From Zea mays (Eukaryota > Streptophyta > Magnoliopsida > Poales > Poaceae), in NCBI RefSeq assembly GCF_902167145.1, contig NC_050104.1:94003849-94067848 (forward strand): DNA of 64,000 nt, in the 5' to 3' direction. The notes below the pieces were generated by a model. That model saw nothing but the letters and a program-made list of their open reading frames with translations, made no database searches and was not told the DNA's origin. Numbering within the stretch: position 1 is the stretch's first letter; the number at the start of each line of letters is the position of its first letter. Positions 22,501 through 33,941 of this stretch are shown here, one piece after another. The translations under genes and the position numbers were made by a program.

Positions 22501-25100
22501 TCAAATGATCTTGGGTCCTTTCACATTAGAAACAAGCACCTTGGGTACCCAAACACAAGTCTTGGAGCCCTTGTGGTTGCCCCCAACATATTTGGCAACT
22601 ACTTTGCCTAATTTGTTAGTTAAAACATAAGCAGCATCAAAAGTCTTAAATGAAATATTAGATTCATTTGATGCAGTAGGAGTTTTCTTTTTAGGCATTT
22701 TAACATGGGTAGAATGCCTAGAGCTAGATGCCTCATTCTTGTACATAAAAGCATGATGGGAAACAGAATGAGACTTCCTAGCATGAATTCTCCTAATCTT
22801 GTGCTCAGGATAACCAGCAGGATATAAAATGTAACCCTCGTTATCCTGAGCCATGGGAGCCTTGCCCTTTACAAAGTTAGACAATTTCTTAGAGACATTA
22901 AGCTTGACATTGCCTCCCTGTTGGAAGCCAATGCCATCTTTAATACCAGGGCATCTCCCATTATAGAGCATGCTCCTAGCAAGTTTAAAATTTTCATTTT
23001 CTATCTCATGCTCATTGATTTTGGCAGTCAGTTGAGCTATGTGATCATTTTGTTGTTTAATTAAAGCTAGGTGATCATGAATAGCATCAACATTAATGTC
23101 TCTACATCTGGTACAAATAGAGACATGATCAACACTAGATGTAGAGGGTTTGCAAACATTTAATTCATCAATCTTAGCATGTAACATAGCATTTTTATTT
23201 CTAAGATTGGAAATAGAAATATTGCAAACATTCAAATCTTTAGCCTTAAAAATTAACTTATCATTCTCAATTTTAAGGCTAGCAATTGATTCATTCAATT
23301 TATCAATCTTAGCAAATAAACTAGCATTTTCATTTTCAAGATTGTTAATTGAATCATGGCAAACATTTGATTTCTCAACCTTATCAATTAAACTAGTGTT
23401 CTCATCTCTAAGGTTGGAAATGGTGTCATGGCAAATGCTAAGCTCCTTAGTCAAGTTTTCATTTTTCTCTACTTCCTGAGCATAAGCATTCTTTACCTTA
23501 ACATGCTTTTTATTTTCCTTTATAAGGAATTCTTCTTGGCTATCCAAAACTTCATCCTTCTCATGAATAGCACTTATCAATTCATTTAGTTTTACCTTTT
23601 GTTGCATGTTAAGGTTGGAAAAAGACTAAGCAAATCATCCTCATCTTCACTAGAGCTACCCTCATCACTAGATGTTGTATATTTAGTGGAGGCTATAGAT
23701 TTTACCTTCTTCTTTTTGCCGTCCTTTGCCATGAGGCCCTTGTGGCCGACGTTGGGGAAGAGGAGGCCCTTGTTGACGGCGATGTTGGCGGCATCCTCGT
23801 CGAAGGATGAGTCGGTGGAGCTCCCGTCGGAGTCCCATTCCCGACACACGTGGGCATCGTCGCATTTCTTCTTGTAGTACTTCTTATTTTCCTTCCTCTT
23901 TCCATTCTTGTCGTCGCCCCTGTCACTATCACTAGACATAGGACATTTTGCAATGAAATGACCGGGCTTACCACACTTGTAGCACACTTTTTTGGAGCGG
24001 GGTTTGTAATCCTTCCCCCTCCTTTGCTTGAGGATTTGGCAGAAGCTCTTGATGATGAGCGCCATTTCCTCGTTGTCGAGCTTAGAGGCGTCGATGGGGA
24101 GCCTACTTGATGTAGACTCTTCTTTCTTTTCTTCTGTCGCTTTGAATGCGACGGGTTGCACCTCGGGTGTGGAGGTGCCGCCTTGCTCAATGATTTGTTT
24201 GGAGCCTTTGATCATCAACTCAAAGCTCACAAACTTTCCTATCACTTCCTCGGGAGACATTGGCTTATATCTAGGATCACCACGTATTAATTGAACTTAA
24301 GTAGGATTACGAAATACGAGTGATCTAGGAATAACCTTGACCATTTCATGGTCATCCCATTTGGTGCTCCCGAGGTTGCGTACTTGGTTGACCAAGGTCT
24401 TGAGCCGGTTGTACATGGCTTGTGGCTCCTCTCCTTGGTTGAGGATGAATCGACCGAGCTCCCCCTCGATCGTCTCCCGTTTGGTGATCTTGGTCACCTC
24501 ATCTCCTTCGTGCGCGGTCTTTAGCACGTCCCAAATCTATTTGGCACTCTTCAACCCTTGCACCTTATTATACCCCTCTCGACATAGAGAGGCGAGGAGT
24601 ATAGTAGTGGCTTGGGAGTTGAAGTGCCGGATTTGAGCGACCTCGTCTGAGTCGTAGCCTTCATCCCCCATGGATGGTACCTGCGCTCCAAACTCAACAA
24701 TGTCCCAAATGCTTGCGTGGAGTGAGGTTAGATGATGCCTCATTTTATCACTCCACATACAATAATCTTCACCGTAAAAAACCGGTGGTTTGCCTAATGG
24801 GACATAAAATAAAGGAGTGTGTTTGGAAATGCGAGGATAGCGTAGGGGGATCTTACTAAACTTCTTGCGCTCATGGTGCTTAGAAGTGACGGACGGAGCA
24901 TCGGAGCCGGAGGTGGAGGGCGATGAAGAATCGGTCTCGTAGTAGACCACCTTCTTCATCTTCTTCTTGTCGCCACTCCGGTGCGACTTGACGCGGGGAG
25001 GTGATTCCTCCCTTCCTTTGGCGCCGGACTCCCTTGATGGAGCCTTCCCATGGCTTGTGGTCATTTCCATCTCCCTCTTGGCGGATCCTCCTGACATCAC
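22501..25100 (-). pseudogene. SIRE-type Copia gag
   Basis: Three consecutive - strand frames make one gag. Positions 25100-24537 hold an N-terminal region ending in the capsid start (PLFYVPLGKPPVFYGEDYCM, then LHASIWDIVEFG). Positions 24527-24297 hold KITKRETIEGELGRFILNQG. Positions 24260-23592 hold the middle plus a CX2CX4HX4C knuckle (CYKCGKPGHFIAKC, near 23945-23985). Positions 23607-22501 hold a C-terminal extension with heptad-like repeats (NENLTKELSICHDTISNL and similar), which is coiled coil. That extension is typical of the SIRE lineage. Stops at about 24536 and 24296 and a frame change near 23600 disrupt it. Confidence 0.88.
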
Positions 25101-25130
25101 TTCGAGTGGTTAGACTCTTAATGAAGTACC

Positions 25131-25146
25131 GGGCTCTGATACCAAT
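25131..25146 (-). other. Primer-binding site of SIRE element
   Basis: The - strand reads TTGGTATCAGAGCC directly after the 5' LTR, which is the iMet-type site. Confidence 0.85.
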
Positions 25147-26350
25147 TGAAAGTCGCCTAGAGGGGGGGTGGATAGGCGGAAACTGAAATTTACAAACTTA
25201 AGCACACACTACAAGCCGGGGTTACCGTTAGAAATAAATTCGAGTCCGAAAGAGAGGGCAAAAACAAATCAAAAGCAAATGAAGCAGATGACACGGTGAT
25301 TTGTTTTACTGAGGTTCGGTTCTTGAGAACCTAGTCCCCGTTGAGGTGGTCACAAAGACCGGGTCTCTTCAACCCTTTCCCTCTCTCAAACGGTCACTTA
25401 GACCGAGTGAGCTTTATCCTTAATCAAACGGGTCACTTAGACCCCACAAGGACCACCACACAATTGGTGTCTCTTGCTTTGATTACAAGTGCTTGAAGAA
25501 CAAGAAAGAGGAAGAAGAAAGCGATCCAAGAACCAGAGCTCAAAGAACACGAGCAAAAACTCTCTCTCTAGTCACTAGATGTTTGGAGTGTATTTGGGAC
25601 TTGGAGAGGCTTTGATTCTTTTGAATTGTGTCTTATATTGATTGCACTAGCTCTTGTATTGAATGAGATGTCTGAAAAACTTGGATGCTTGGAGTGGTGG
25701 TGGTTGGGGGTATTTATAGCCCCAACCACCAAACCAACCGTTGGGGAGGCTGTCTGTCGATGGCGCACCGGACAGTCCGGTGCACCACTGGACATCGTCC
25801 GGTGCGCCAGCCACGTTACCCAACCGTTAGGGTTCTGACGGTTTCGACCGTTGGAGCTCTGACATCTTGGGGCACCGAATAGTCCGGTGCCGCACCGGAC
25901 AGGCACTGTTCACTGTCCGGTGCGCCTTCTGGCGCTGCTCTGATTCTGAGCGAACTGTCTGCGCACTGTTCACGTTTGCAGGCGACCGTTGGAGTTGACT
26001 GTTGCGCTCGATAGCCGTTGCTCCGCTGGCACACCGGACAGTCCAGTGAATTATAGCGGAGTGGCGCCTGAGAAACCCGAAGGTGAAGAGTTCAGTCTGT
26101 ACGGTCCCTGGTGCACCGGACACTGTCTGGTGGCACACCAGACAGTCCGGTGCGCCAGACCAGGGTTCTCTTCGGTTTCTTTTGCTCCTTTCTTTTGAAT
26201 CCTAACTTGGATCTTTTTATTGGTTTGTGTTGAACCTTTAGCACCTGTAGAATATATAATCTAGAGCAAACTAGTTAGTCCAATTATTTGTGTTGGGCAT
26301 TTCAACCACCAAAATTATTTAGGAAAAGGTTTGACCCTATTTCCCTTTCA
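25147..26350 (-). mobile_element. 5' LTR of the SIRE-type Copia element
   Basis: A 1204-bp LTR from TGAAAGTCGCC to ...TTTCCCTTTCA (+ strand). It is followed by ACATA, the same five bases that precede 7711. Palindromes of the CACCGGACAGTCCGGTG type lie at 25760-26160, upstream (in - orientation) of the TATA-like box near 25712. Confidence 0.92.
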
Positions 26351-26520
26351 ACATATAATGTTTCTTCGATGTAGCAAGTTCTACATAGATTTGCACCATG
26401 CGTGCCTTCGTAGATAAGGCGATTTTTTCTCGAGGAGTCCCATACCTCTTGGGAATGTGTCGCATTGACGACATGATGAAAGTCTTTCTCGGTCATCGAC
26501 GAGAGAAGGCCACTCAACAG
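26351..26520 (-). pseudogene. Old Copia-like gag fragment
   Basis: The - strand encodes EVWDSSRKNRLIYEGTHGAN followed by LCRTCYIEETLYV, which resembles the middle of a Copia gag. It continues into 7710-7678 across the SIRE insertion. Too short and degraded to place in a lineage. Confidence 0.45.
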
Positions 26521-27882
26521 TTGTTGGTATTGATCATACCAACGAGCATATGTCGAATTAGGAACTTTAGTGACACCTACGTCCGTTGATGCAACAATCG
26601 GTTTATTATGTGCGACATTAGATTTAGTCAGTCAAATCGTGATGAATTAGGGCGTGTTTGGATGCCTGCATATGGACTGATCCTATCTCGGTGGATGCAA
26701 TTATCCGGTGTTTTGTTGGCGGTGGAGGGCGAGCGGCGCCGCGTCGAGAGCCGAGGGGGAGGACCGAGGGGTCGACGTCGAGGCGGTGCGGAGGCCACAC
26801 ATGGCGAGGTGGAGGAGGTGGAGGGGCCTTGTTGTCGTCGCTGTTGTGACCGAGGGAATGGCGTGAGGAGGGAGGTGGATTTTAGGTTTAGGGTTTCTTG
26901 CACGGGAGGCAACGCATGGGGATAGGCACGGATGATGCGATGTGGACGACACGTTAAATTAGAAATACTATGAGGACTCTTTTTGCAAAAGTGATGACGA
27001 TGGAACCAAGAAAACTGGTGCTTTATAGTACGAGAGAAAGAAAGTGGATATCCAAATTGTTATGACAAATTTAATATTTTGAAATAGATATTATAAAATT
27101 TCTTATTGGTCTTTCCTTATGTTATTAAACACATTATTATAAATAAGAATAAAATTTTGTATAAATTATTATATTTGTTATTTGCTCGCTACAACAAAAA
27201 ACTGAAAAATACACAAATTCAGATCTAAATTTTATATCTCAGAGAGAAGATATATAACAAATTTAAGATTTATCTTTTATAAATCTTTATAAGCTCAATA
27301 TTAAAAATAAGAATACGAACCTACATAACATATTTTATATCCTATTTATTCGTAATTAAATAAATAAACTAAGAATAATATCCAAATAAATAGCCCAGTA
27401 CTTGTCACTCGGGCCAAGGTTCGATCATGCGCCAGTACAATATGAGCCAGACGCTCCCAAGCCACAGGGCAATATGAACCAGGGTGTACTCATGGAGTCA
27501 AGTCGTATGAACGTATGATCGTATCCGGTTCGTGGTCTAGAACAAGACTTATATATTTTTAATTATCTTTATTGTTTTCAGATAAAAATGCATTAAGAAT
27601 GCAGTAAATCTAATAGATGGGTCTCTGTTAGTTTGTTACGAACCTTTTTGTAAGGCAGATATCTTTTCAGACTTTGGATTTTAATTCTCATCTCGTCTGG
27701 CAGGCGTTTGTGTCACATGTCTCCAACCAAGATCCCCAATATACACGCGTCAGGTTAGTTGTATTCAAGCCAATAGCGATCGGTACCACCCCAATTAGAT
27801 TCACCTTGGTTAGTTTGGAGCCACCATCTGGAGATCTAAATCATGGAGCTAGCGGTACGTCCGAATCTTTTGCATTTTAACT
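26521..27882. other. Intergenic spacer
   Basis: 26640-26950 is GC-rich, beginning AGGGCGTGTTTGGATGC (a motif common at ends of grass DNA transposons), with a possible gene-derived G-rich stretch. From 27000 it becomes AT-rich. I see no supportable gene; open frames here are short and lack recognisable motifs. Confidence 0.4.
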
Positions 27883-28882
27883 CTTTTTTCTAAAAATTCT
27901 ATGTTTGGTTCCCTGTGCGACATAATCTCATTTTTAAACCTTATCCTCGACGTCACAAGTCACATCGCCGAGGTAATATGGCTTGGCGTTGTGACTTATA
28001 ACGCCTATCTCATCACCATTATTCTAACGCCGAGCTCGACGCCAAGATCCATGATGTCGAGATAGACGCCAAAAATTAATTTGAACGACTTAGATGTAGC
28101 AATACATTAATAAATTAATTATATATAGCATCACTAATTTAGCATAGCTCCGATTTTAAGGTTTTTAATATGTGCGCGTATGAATCAATCTAAATATACA
28201 AAAATATATGTGCGCATATATATCGATCAATATAACGATAGAAGGACGTGGAAAATCGTTAATTATTTCTAGTCGTGAAACTTCTCTAATAGTAAAATTA
28301 ATACACTAAATAAATAAAAATTATATAGCGCAATCGACATGCTATCAAATGTGTGTGGGATGGTAGGTATGTTGTGTTACATCATATTAAAATGGGACAA
28401 TTGCCTTATATAGATACACATAAACCATGAATGAGTGTCATTTGTGCGTATTCTAGAAAAAAAACTTAAAAAATATATAAGTCTAAAGAATTCCTAATAT
28501 ATCATGGCAACAAATATTTGAGCTTCATGTCTTGCTATTTTTTAAACTGACACTGTAATAGCCTAAGTATCATGTTCAATTAAAAATCATGAAACAAGAG
28601 TCGTGCTAAATTAATGATGTTATATGTAATTAATTTATTCATGTAATGATTTATGTGAGTCGCTCAAATTTATTCTTTGTGTCTAGTTCAGCTTCAGGAC
28701 CTTTGGCGCCGAGGTATACGCCACGTAAGCACAAGTGCCTCGGCGTCATAAGGCGTGGTTGTGGTGTCGAGCAATCCTTGACGTCCCACTTCGACGTCAT
28801 AGTCACACACCGTTGTGGCACCGAGAAAAGGATCCAAATATGAGATTAGAGGAGACTAGACGTAAAATTTTTAAGAAAAATA
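27883..28882. mobile_element. Candidate non-autonomous DNA transposon with imperfect inverted ends
   Basis: The left end (TTTTTCTAAAAATTCTATG ... ATAATCTCATTTTTA ... CTCGACGTCACAA) resembles the reverse complement of the right end (TTTTTCTTAAAAATTTTACG ... TAATCTCATATTTGG ... CTCGGTGCCACAA). Both inner flanks carry GACGTC/GCCGAGG-rich text. No transposase and no clear target duplication. Confidence 0.4.
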
Positions 28883-29250
28883 GTTAAAATAAAAAAATCA
28901 GATAGTACATCCAAAAAATTCCGCCACAAAGATGTGAATGTCGTGTGTCCTGCTGAACAACTCTTAGACCTTATTTGGTTATTGTCATTCCATATAAATT
29001 GAAGTCGATTAAGTAGAATTAAAATATATTTTAATTTACTATAAATTTAAATCGACTCAATCCCATTTAATCTATATCAATATATATTAACAACGTGACA
29101 AACAAACCCCGAGTGGGCCAATACAAGCCCGCCGGACAATACACAGCTCGCGACGACGTTGCGCTCTGCCGCGTGGGCCCGCTCCCAGTCCTGATCACAC
29201 ACGCGGACTCGGCCTCGCGCCCGGCTCTGCACCTGCGCCGCCGCGCGTTT
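28883..29250. other. Spacer upstream of the PABP gene
   Basis: AT-rich to about 29090, with a partial MITE-like stretch (CTTATTTGGTTATTGTCATTCC), then GC-rich proximal promoter sequence. Confidence 0.5.
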
Positions 29251-29260
29251 CTGTGGAAAC

Positions 29261-29270
29261 CCTATATAAG
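29261..29270 (+). promoter_or_regulatory. TATA box of PABP gene
   Basis: CCTATATAAG lies about 190 bp before the start codon, in a GC-rich proximal promoter. The transcript would start near 29293-29300. The leader is A-rich (GAAAGGAAAAAAACAAATAA at 29294-29313). Confidence 0.7.
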
Positions 29271-29456
29271 GGCAATCGAGGCGGCAGGTTTATGAAAGGA
29301 AAAAAACAAATAAAAAGGAAACAATCTGAGGCAAAGGGAATTCCGAAAGGCAAGTCGAGGAGACTAGAGGGAGCCGACGAGAGGGATCGCCGGATCGGCG
29401 CGCCCGCAACCGTCGAGACACCGAAAACCCTAACCTATTTTGCCGCTCATATCGCA

Positions 29457-32400
29457 ATGGCGAGCCCCTCGACGACGCCCTCGGCTCCGATCGCGGCGGA
29501 GGTAGTCCCCGTGGCTGAGGGGACTCCGGCGGCGGTACTGCCGCCGCTCGGCTCGATGGCGTCCCTGTACGTGGGTGACCTGGCTGAGACCGTAGACGAG
29601 CCGCAGCTCCACGCGCTCTTCAGCCAGGTCGCGCCCGTCGCGACGGTGCGCGTCTGCCGGGACATCCTAAGCGGCGTCTCGCTTGGATATGGTTACGTAA
29701 ATTTTTACTCGCGCCAGGAAGGTGAGTTTCTCCATGCATGTGCTCGCCTCTAGTCAGTTACTATAATGTATATGATCTTAATCTTCCTCAGGTTAGTCTC
29801 GATCGAGTTCCACGTTATGGCATATATCATAATATATACAATGCGTTTTCTCAATAATTCGTTTCCTTTTCTGTTTTTTTCCTGGATTTATGTTGTCAGA
29901 TTGGAGAGGTTGACGTGATAAATCTTGTGGTTTCTATGTTTGATCTATCATCCAGTCGGTAACAATTGATTATTACCGAAGATCATTTATATTTGTCACA
30001 TAGGGTGAACTCACTCTATCTATTTGTTACATAGGGTGAAGTCATCCCTTGCCACATAGTCACATAGAGTGAAGTCATCCTTTCTGTTTGTCACCTAGGG
30101 TGAACCTTCATCCAGGCGGTTTGTCATCTAGGTTAACCTTCATCCAGTCGGTTACTCGGTTTATCACCCAATCAGTACTAATCGATTATTATCAAACGAT
30201 CTTCCGTAACCGAAGATCGTTCATTAGTAATTGATTATCACCGACTAGATGAAGCTTCACCCTAGATGACAATTAGAATATATATATATATATATTGCTT
30301 ATTAGAACTTGGTGTTGTTGGCAGCAGTTTATGCTAGAGCGAGTTATAGACTATCTCTTCTTGGTGGAGAAAATGTTAAAATTTAATTATCAATTTATGT
30401 GATTTATTTATTTATATTTATTCAGTTCTGATTAAAAGCATATATAGAATTATATTGACCAATATATCTTAAACTAAGTTTATTGTAACTTGGATTATCG
30501 TCACTTGCAGCTACTCGTGCGCTAGAAGCTTTGAATTTTACCCCATTGATCGGAAAGTACATCCGGGTTATGTTCTCTAACCGGGATCCAAGTCTGCGTA
30601 AGAGTGGACGTGCTAACTTGTTTGTAAAGAACCTTGAGCCTAACATTGATAGCAAGAACCTGTATGAGATCTTCTCCTCCTTTGGCGCAATACTGTCATG
30701 CAAGGTGGCCACTGATTCAGCTGGTCAGTCAAAAGGGTATGGTTTTGTACAATATGAGACTGAGGAATCTGCCGAAGCTGCCATTAACGGACTTAATGGT
30801 ATGCTAGCAAATAACAGAAAAATGTTTGTGGGCCTACACATGCGCCGTCGGGACAGAGAAGTGAAGTTCACAAACGTATATATAAAGAATTTGCCCACTG
30901 AATTCAGTGAGGATGACCTCCGCCAGGAGTTTGCACCGTTTGGTGAAATTACTAGCGCTGTGGTCATGAGGGATGCTGATGGTGCCTCCAAATGTTTCGG
31001 CTTTGTAAATTTTAAAAAGCCAGAGTTCGCTATAGAGGCTGTTGAGAAGGCCAATGGGAAGGCCATCGGTGACAAGACTTTATATGTCGGAAGGGCTCAG
31101 AAGAAGGAAGAGAGAAAAGCCGAGCTGAAAACGAGATTTGGACGTGGCAGAGACAACAAGGTTGATAAACCTAATGGTATCAATCTATACTTGAAGAACA
31201 TTGATGATGGTATAAACGACGAGGGGTTGAAGAAATTATTCGAAGAATTTGGTCAAGTTGCTTCATGCAAGGTATATTTTTTTTCAACCGCTAAATTGTT
31301 ACTTTGTTCTTTTGTTTACCGAAGCGTTTTTCTGAAGATGAAAAGGTTTTATGTCTACCTTAGTATTCGCGTAGTATTGAGTGCCAGAGCTATATATATT
31401 GATAACTGTTTAGGTAATGGTTGATGCTCGAGGAAGGAGCAAGGGTTCAGGGTTTGTGTCGTTTGCTACTGCTGAAGCTGGCCAAAGGGCGGTAAGTCGA
31501 TACTGAACTTTGGTTGTAAGGTTTTAGTGTTTGATGTTTCTAAGATCAATGTTGAACCACATGTCATCAGATAAACCGAATGAATGGTAGGATTGTTGGG
31601 AAGAAACCACTCTACGTTGGTTTAGCTCAGCCTAAGGAGGAAAGAAAAGCCATGCTAATGGTAGGTAACCTTGTGTTCACAATACGTGGTTTTTTTTGTC
31701 TTGATATTACGCCTCATCTTACATTGTCTCTCTTCTTTATATTGCTATATATTATATTATATATTGATGCGAGTATGCTGTTTTAGATATTTAGTACTGA
31801 GTATACCTTTTGTAGTATCATTATTAAGCCCCCTTGTCCGACCGACTTACCAATTACAGACACCGTTGTACGGTATCTACAATATATGATATGTAAATGC
31901 TTCACTTTTATGATGAAGAGGAAGTTGAGAACTTGAGATTGACATCATATTTTTTTGTTGCTAGGCGCATTTCGCTCAACGTAACCTGGCAATGGCAGCT
32001 TCTCAATATGCCGGACCTCAGCAGGTCTATTTTGGTCACCCTTCTTCACCTGGCCCGATCGCGCCTCCTCAGGGCGCAGTATTTGGGTTTCCGCAACACT
32101 TCGTTCCGGGAATGGGGCCTATCTCTCCCGTTATGATGCCGCCACACAACATGCAGCGACCAAGGTATCCTGGTCCTGCTCCATATCGGCAGCAGCAGGC
32201 GGTATGTCCATGACGTTCTTCTGCTAATAACTTTTTTTTTATTAAGAGACATGATTTTTCTTATTTTTCTTAAGAAGAAGAAAAATCATGATAGTATTTA
32301 TTCATCAGTCTTTTTATTGTATTACCAATCACGTCTGGCTAGCATTCCATGACGTTCTTCTGCTAATATCGCTTCCATGTCTTCCTTAGATGATCCACGC

Positions 32401-33092
32401 AAATGCCAATCACATGCCGAATGCCAGACCTGGGCCTTACCCTGCAATGCCGCCTCAGGCCTTCCCAGGTGCGGGTGCCACGGCGTGGCAGCAACACGCT
32501 GTAAGCAGGACAACTACTGCCGTAGCATCTGCTGGACCGGCAGACCAACATCAGGTACGTAATAGTGCTGCAATACATCCACAAACCTTCCAGCTGCCTT
32601 ATTACAAGTTTCTGAATCGAGTTAGCCTTGTGGACCATGAGCTAATTTACAGCAGAATAGGATTCTTTTTTTTTTGTAGTGGCACTAAATAGAAGTACAC
32701 CATTGATGAAATCTATGGTAACTTGGGCCTCCCTTTGCTCTTTTTGTCGTGTGCAGATTCTCGGCAACAAGTTGTACGCGCTGGTCGAACAGCTCGAGCG
32801 CGATCACGCTGGCAAAGTTACCGGGATGCTGCTGGAGATGGACAAGGCCGAGATCCTACAGCTGCTGCGGTCTCCGGAGGCTCTCCGGGCCAAAGTCCGC
32901 GAAGCCATGGCTGTTCTACAGCGGACCAAGGCCGGAGGCTCCGTCGATCCTGCCGCCGCCGCTGCTGTCGCCAAAGCCGGAGACTCGGCAGCCGATCCTC
33001 CTCCTGCTGCCGCCGCCGCCGCCGCCGCCGTTAAGGCCGGAAGCTCAGCCGATCCCGGTGCCGCCGCCGCCGCACCAACCGTAAACGCCTGA
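29457..33092 (+). CDS. Poly(A)-binding protein, cytoplasmic type (PABP), seven exons
   Basis: Joined exons 29457-29721, 30511-31271, 31414-31491, 31571-31660, 31965-32201, 32390-32554 and 32757-33092 give 1932 nt, or 643 residues, with GT/AG at every intron. Four RRM domains follow in order: about 36-113 ([14 protein letters not shown]), 124-201 ([14 protein letters not shown]), 210-287 ([14 protein letters not shown]) and 313-390 ([14 protein letters not shown]). A Pro/Gln/Met-rich linker comes next, then the C-terminal MLLE domain near 533-592 ([18 protein letters not shown]), which binds PAM2 peptides. An Ala/Pro-rich tail ends it. Length fits plant PABPs. The protein coats mRNA poly(A) tails in the cytoplasm and links them to initiation factors. 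All domains look intact. It ends 0.85 kb from the stop of the convergent RLK gene. Confidence 0.93.
29940..30275. repeat. Foldback and tandem repeats in PABP intron 1
   Basis: Direct copies of TCACATAGGGTGAA(G/C)TCATCC recur at about 29996-30140. Inverted segments (CAGTCGGTAACAATTGATTATTACCGAAGATC near 29954 against CCGAAGATCGTTC...AATTGATTATCACCGACTAG near 30210-30247) flank them. Probably a small foldback transposon. A TA microsatellite lies near 30280-30294. Confidence 0.55.
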
Positions 33093-33294
33093 GCGATTGA
33101 TGCGCTCGCAGGGCAAATAAGATTTTCAGTTCATGTGCCGGCTTGGACTCCGGACATGCCTAGGATATATGCTAATAATTTGTAGCCGAACCTCCTTGTC
33201 TCGTAGTTTATTTGTTCCAGGTTACTCTTGGTTTTCCAGTTGCCGAACCGTAGCTTGAACCTTAGAATGCTTTTGTCTCCGATTGTTTTTTTTT

Positions 33295-33300
33295 AATAAA
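33295..33300 (+). terminator. Candidate polyadenylation signal of PABP gene
   Basis: AATAAA 203 bp after the stop codon, following a T-rich run. Confidence 0.6.
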
Positions 33301-33364
33301 ATTAGGCTGCAATGATATTCCTTACCTGAGATGCATCATGCATGATGATCAAACTATACAAGTA

Positions 33365-33611
33365 CTCTTTCCGTTCACGTGACTTAGTCGTTTTAGACTT
33401 GTCCTAAATCAAACTATTGAAATTTTGACGAACAATATTTATAAGATAAAATTATTTTAAACTAAAAAATATATATTATAGTAGTTCAACTCACGATGAA
33501 TCTAGTAAGTTTTCTTTTATTTTGTAAAATCTTATAAAATATCTGATCAAAGCTAATATTAATTGACTTAGGACAAGTCTGAAACGATCTAAATCATGTG
33601 AACTGAGGAAG
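33365..33611. mobile_element. Stowaway-like MITE
   Basis: The ends CTCTTTCCGTTCACGTGACTTAG and (reverse complement of the right end) CTTCCTCAGTTCACATGATTTAG are inverted repeats of the CTCCNTCCGTTC type. TA lies on both sides (33363-33364 and 33612-33613), the Stowaway target site. It is AT-rich inside and sits between the two convergent genes. Confidence 0.8.
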
Positions 33612-33941
33612 TAAGGGGTTTTTGCTAACCTTAGCTCAAAAAGTAAGGGGTTTGTTTCAAAGAATTTAGGCTGTAAGTCCCATTTTAACTACTGCTTGTG
33701 TGCTGCTCCATAAATGGCAGCACATATCTGTTGAGTGGACAAACGCTTAAGAGAACCTGAGTTTTACAGGTACCATAAACAACAGTTCTGAAAAAAGTAA
33801 GGTCCACATATATACAGTAGAGACTATACCAACGACCTCTCTTCCTCCCAAAAAAAAACCCCAGAAAACTAGAGGCAGAGTGATGGCGCATAGAGCTTCA
33901 TAATCATCATTTGCATAGGAACCGAATCACTGCGCCTTTAT

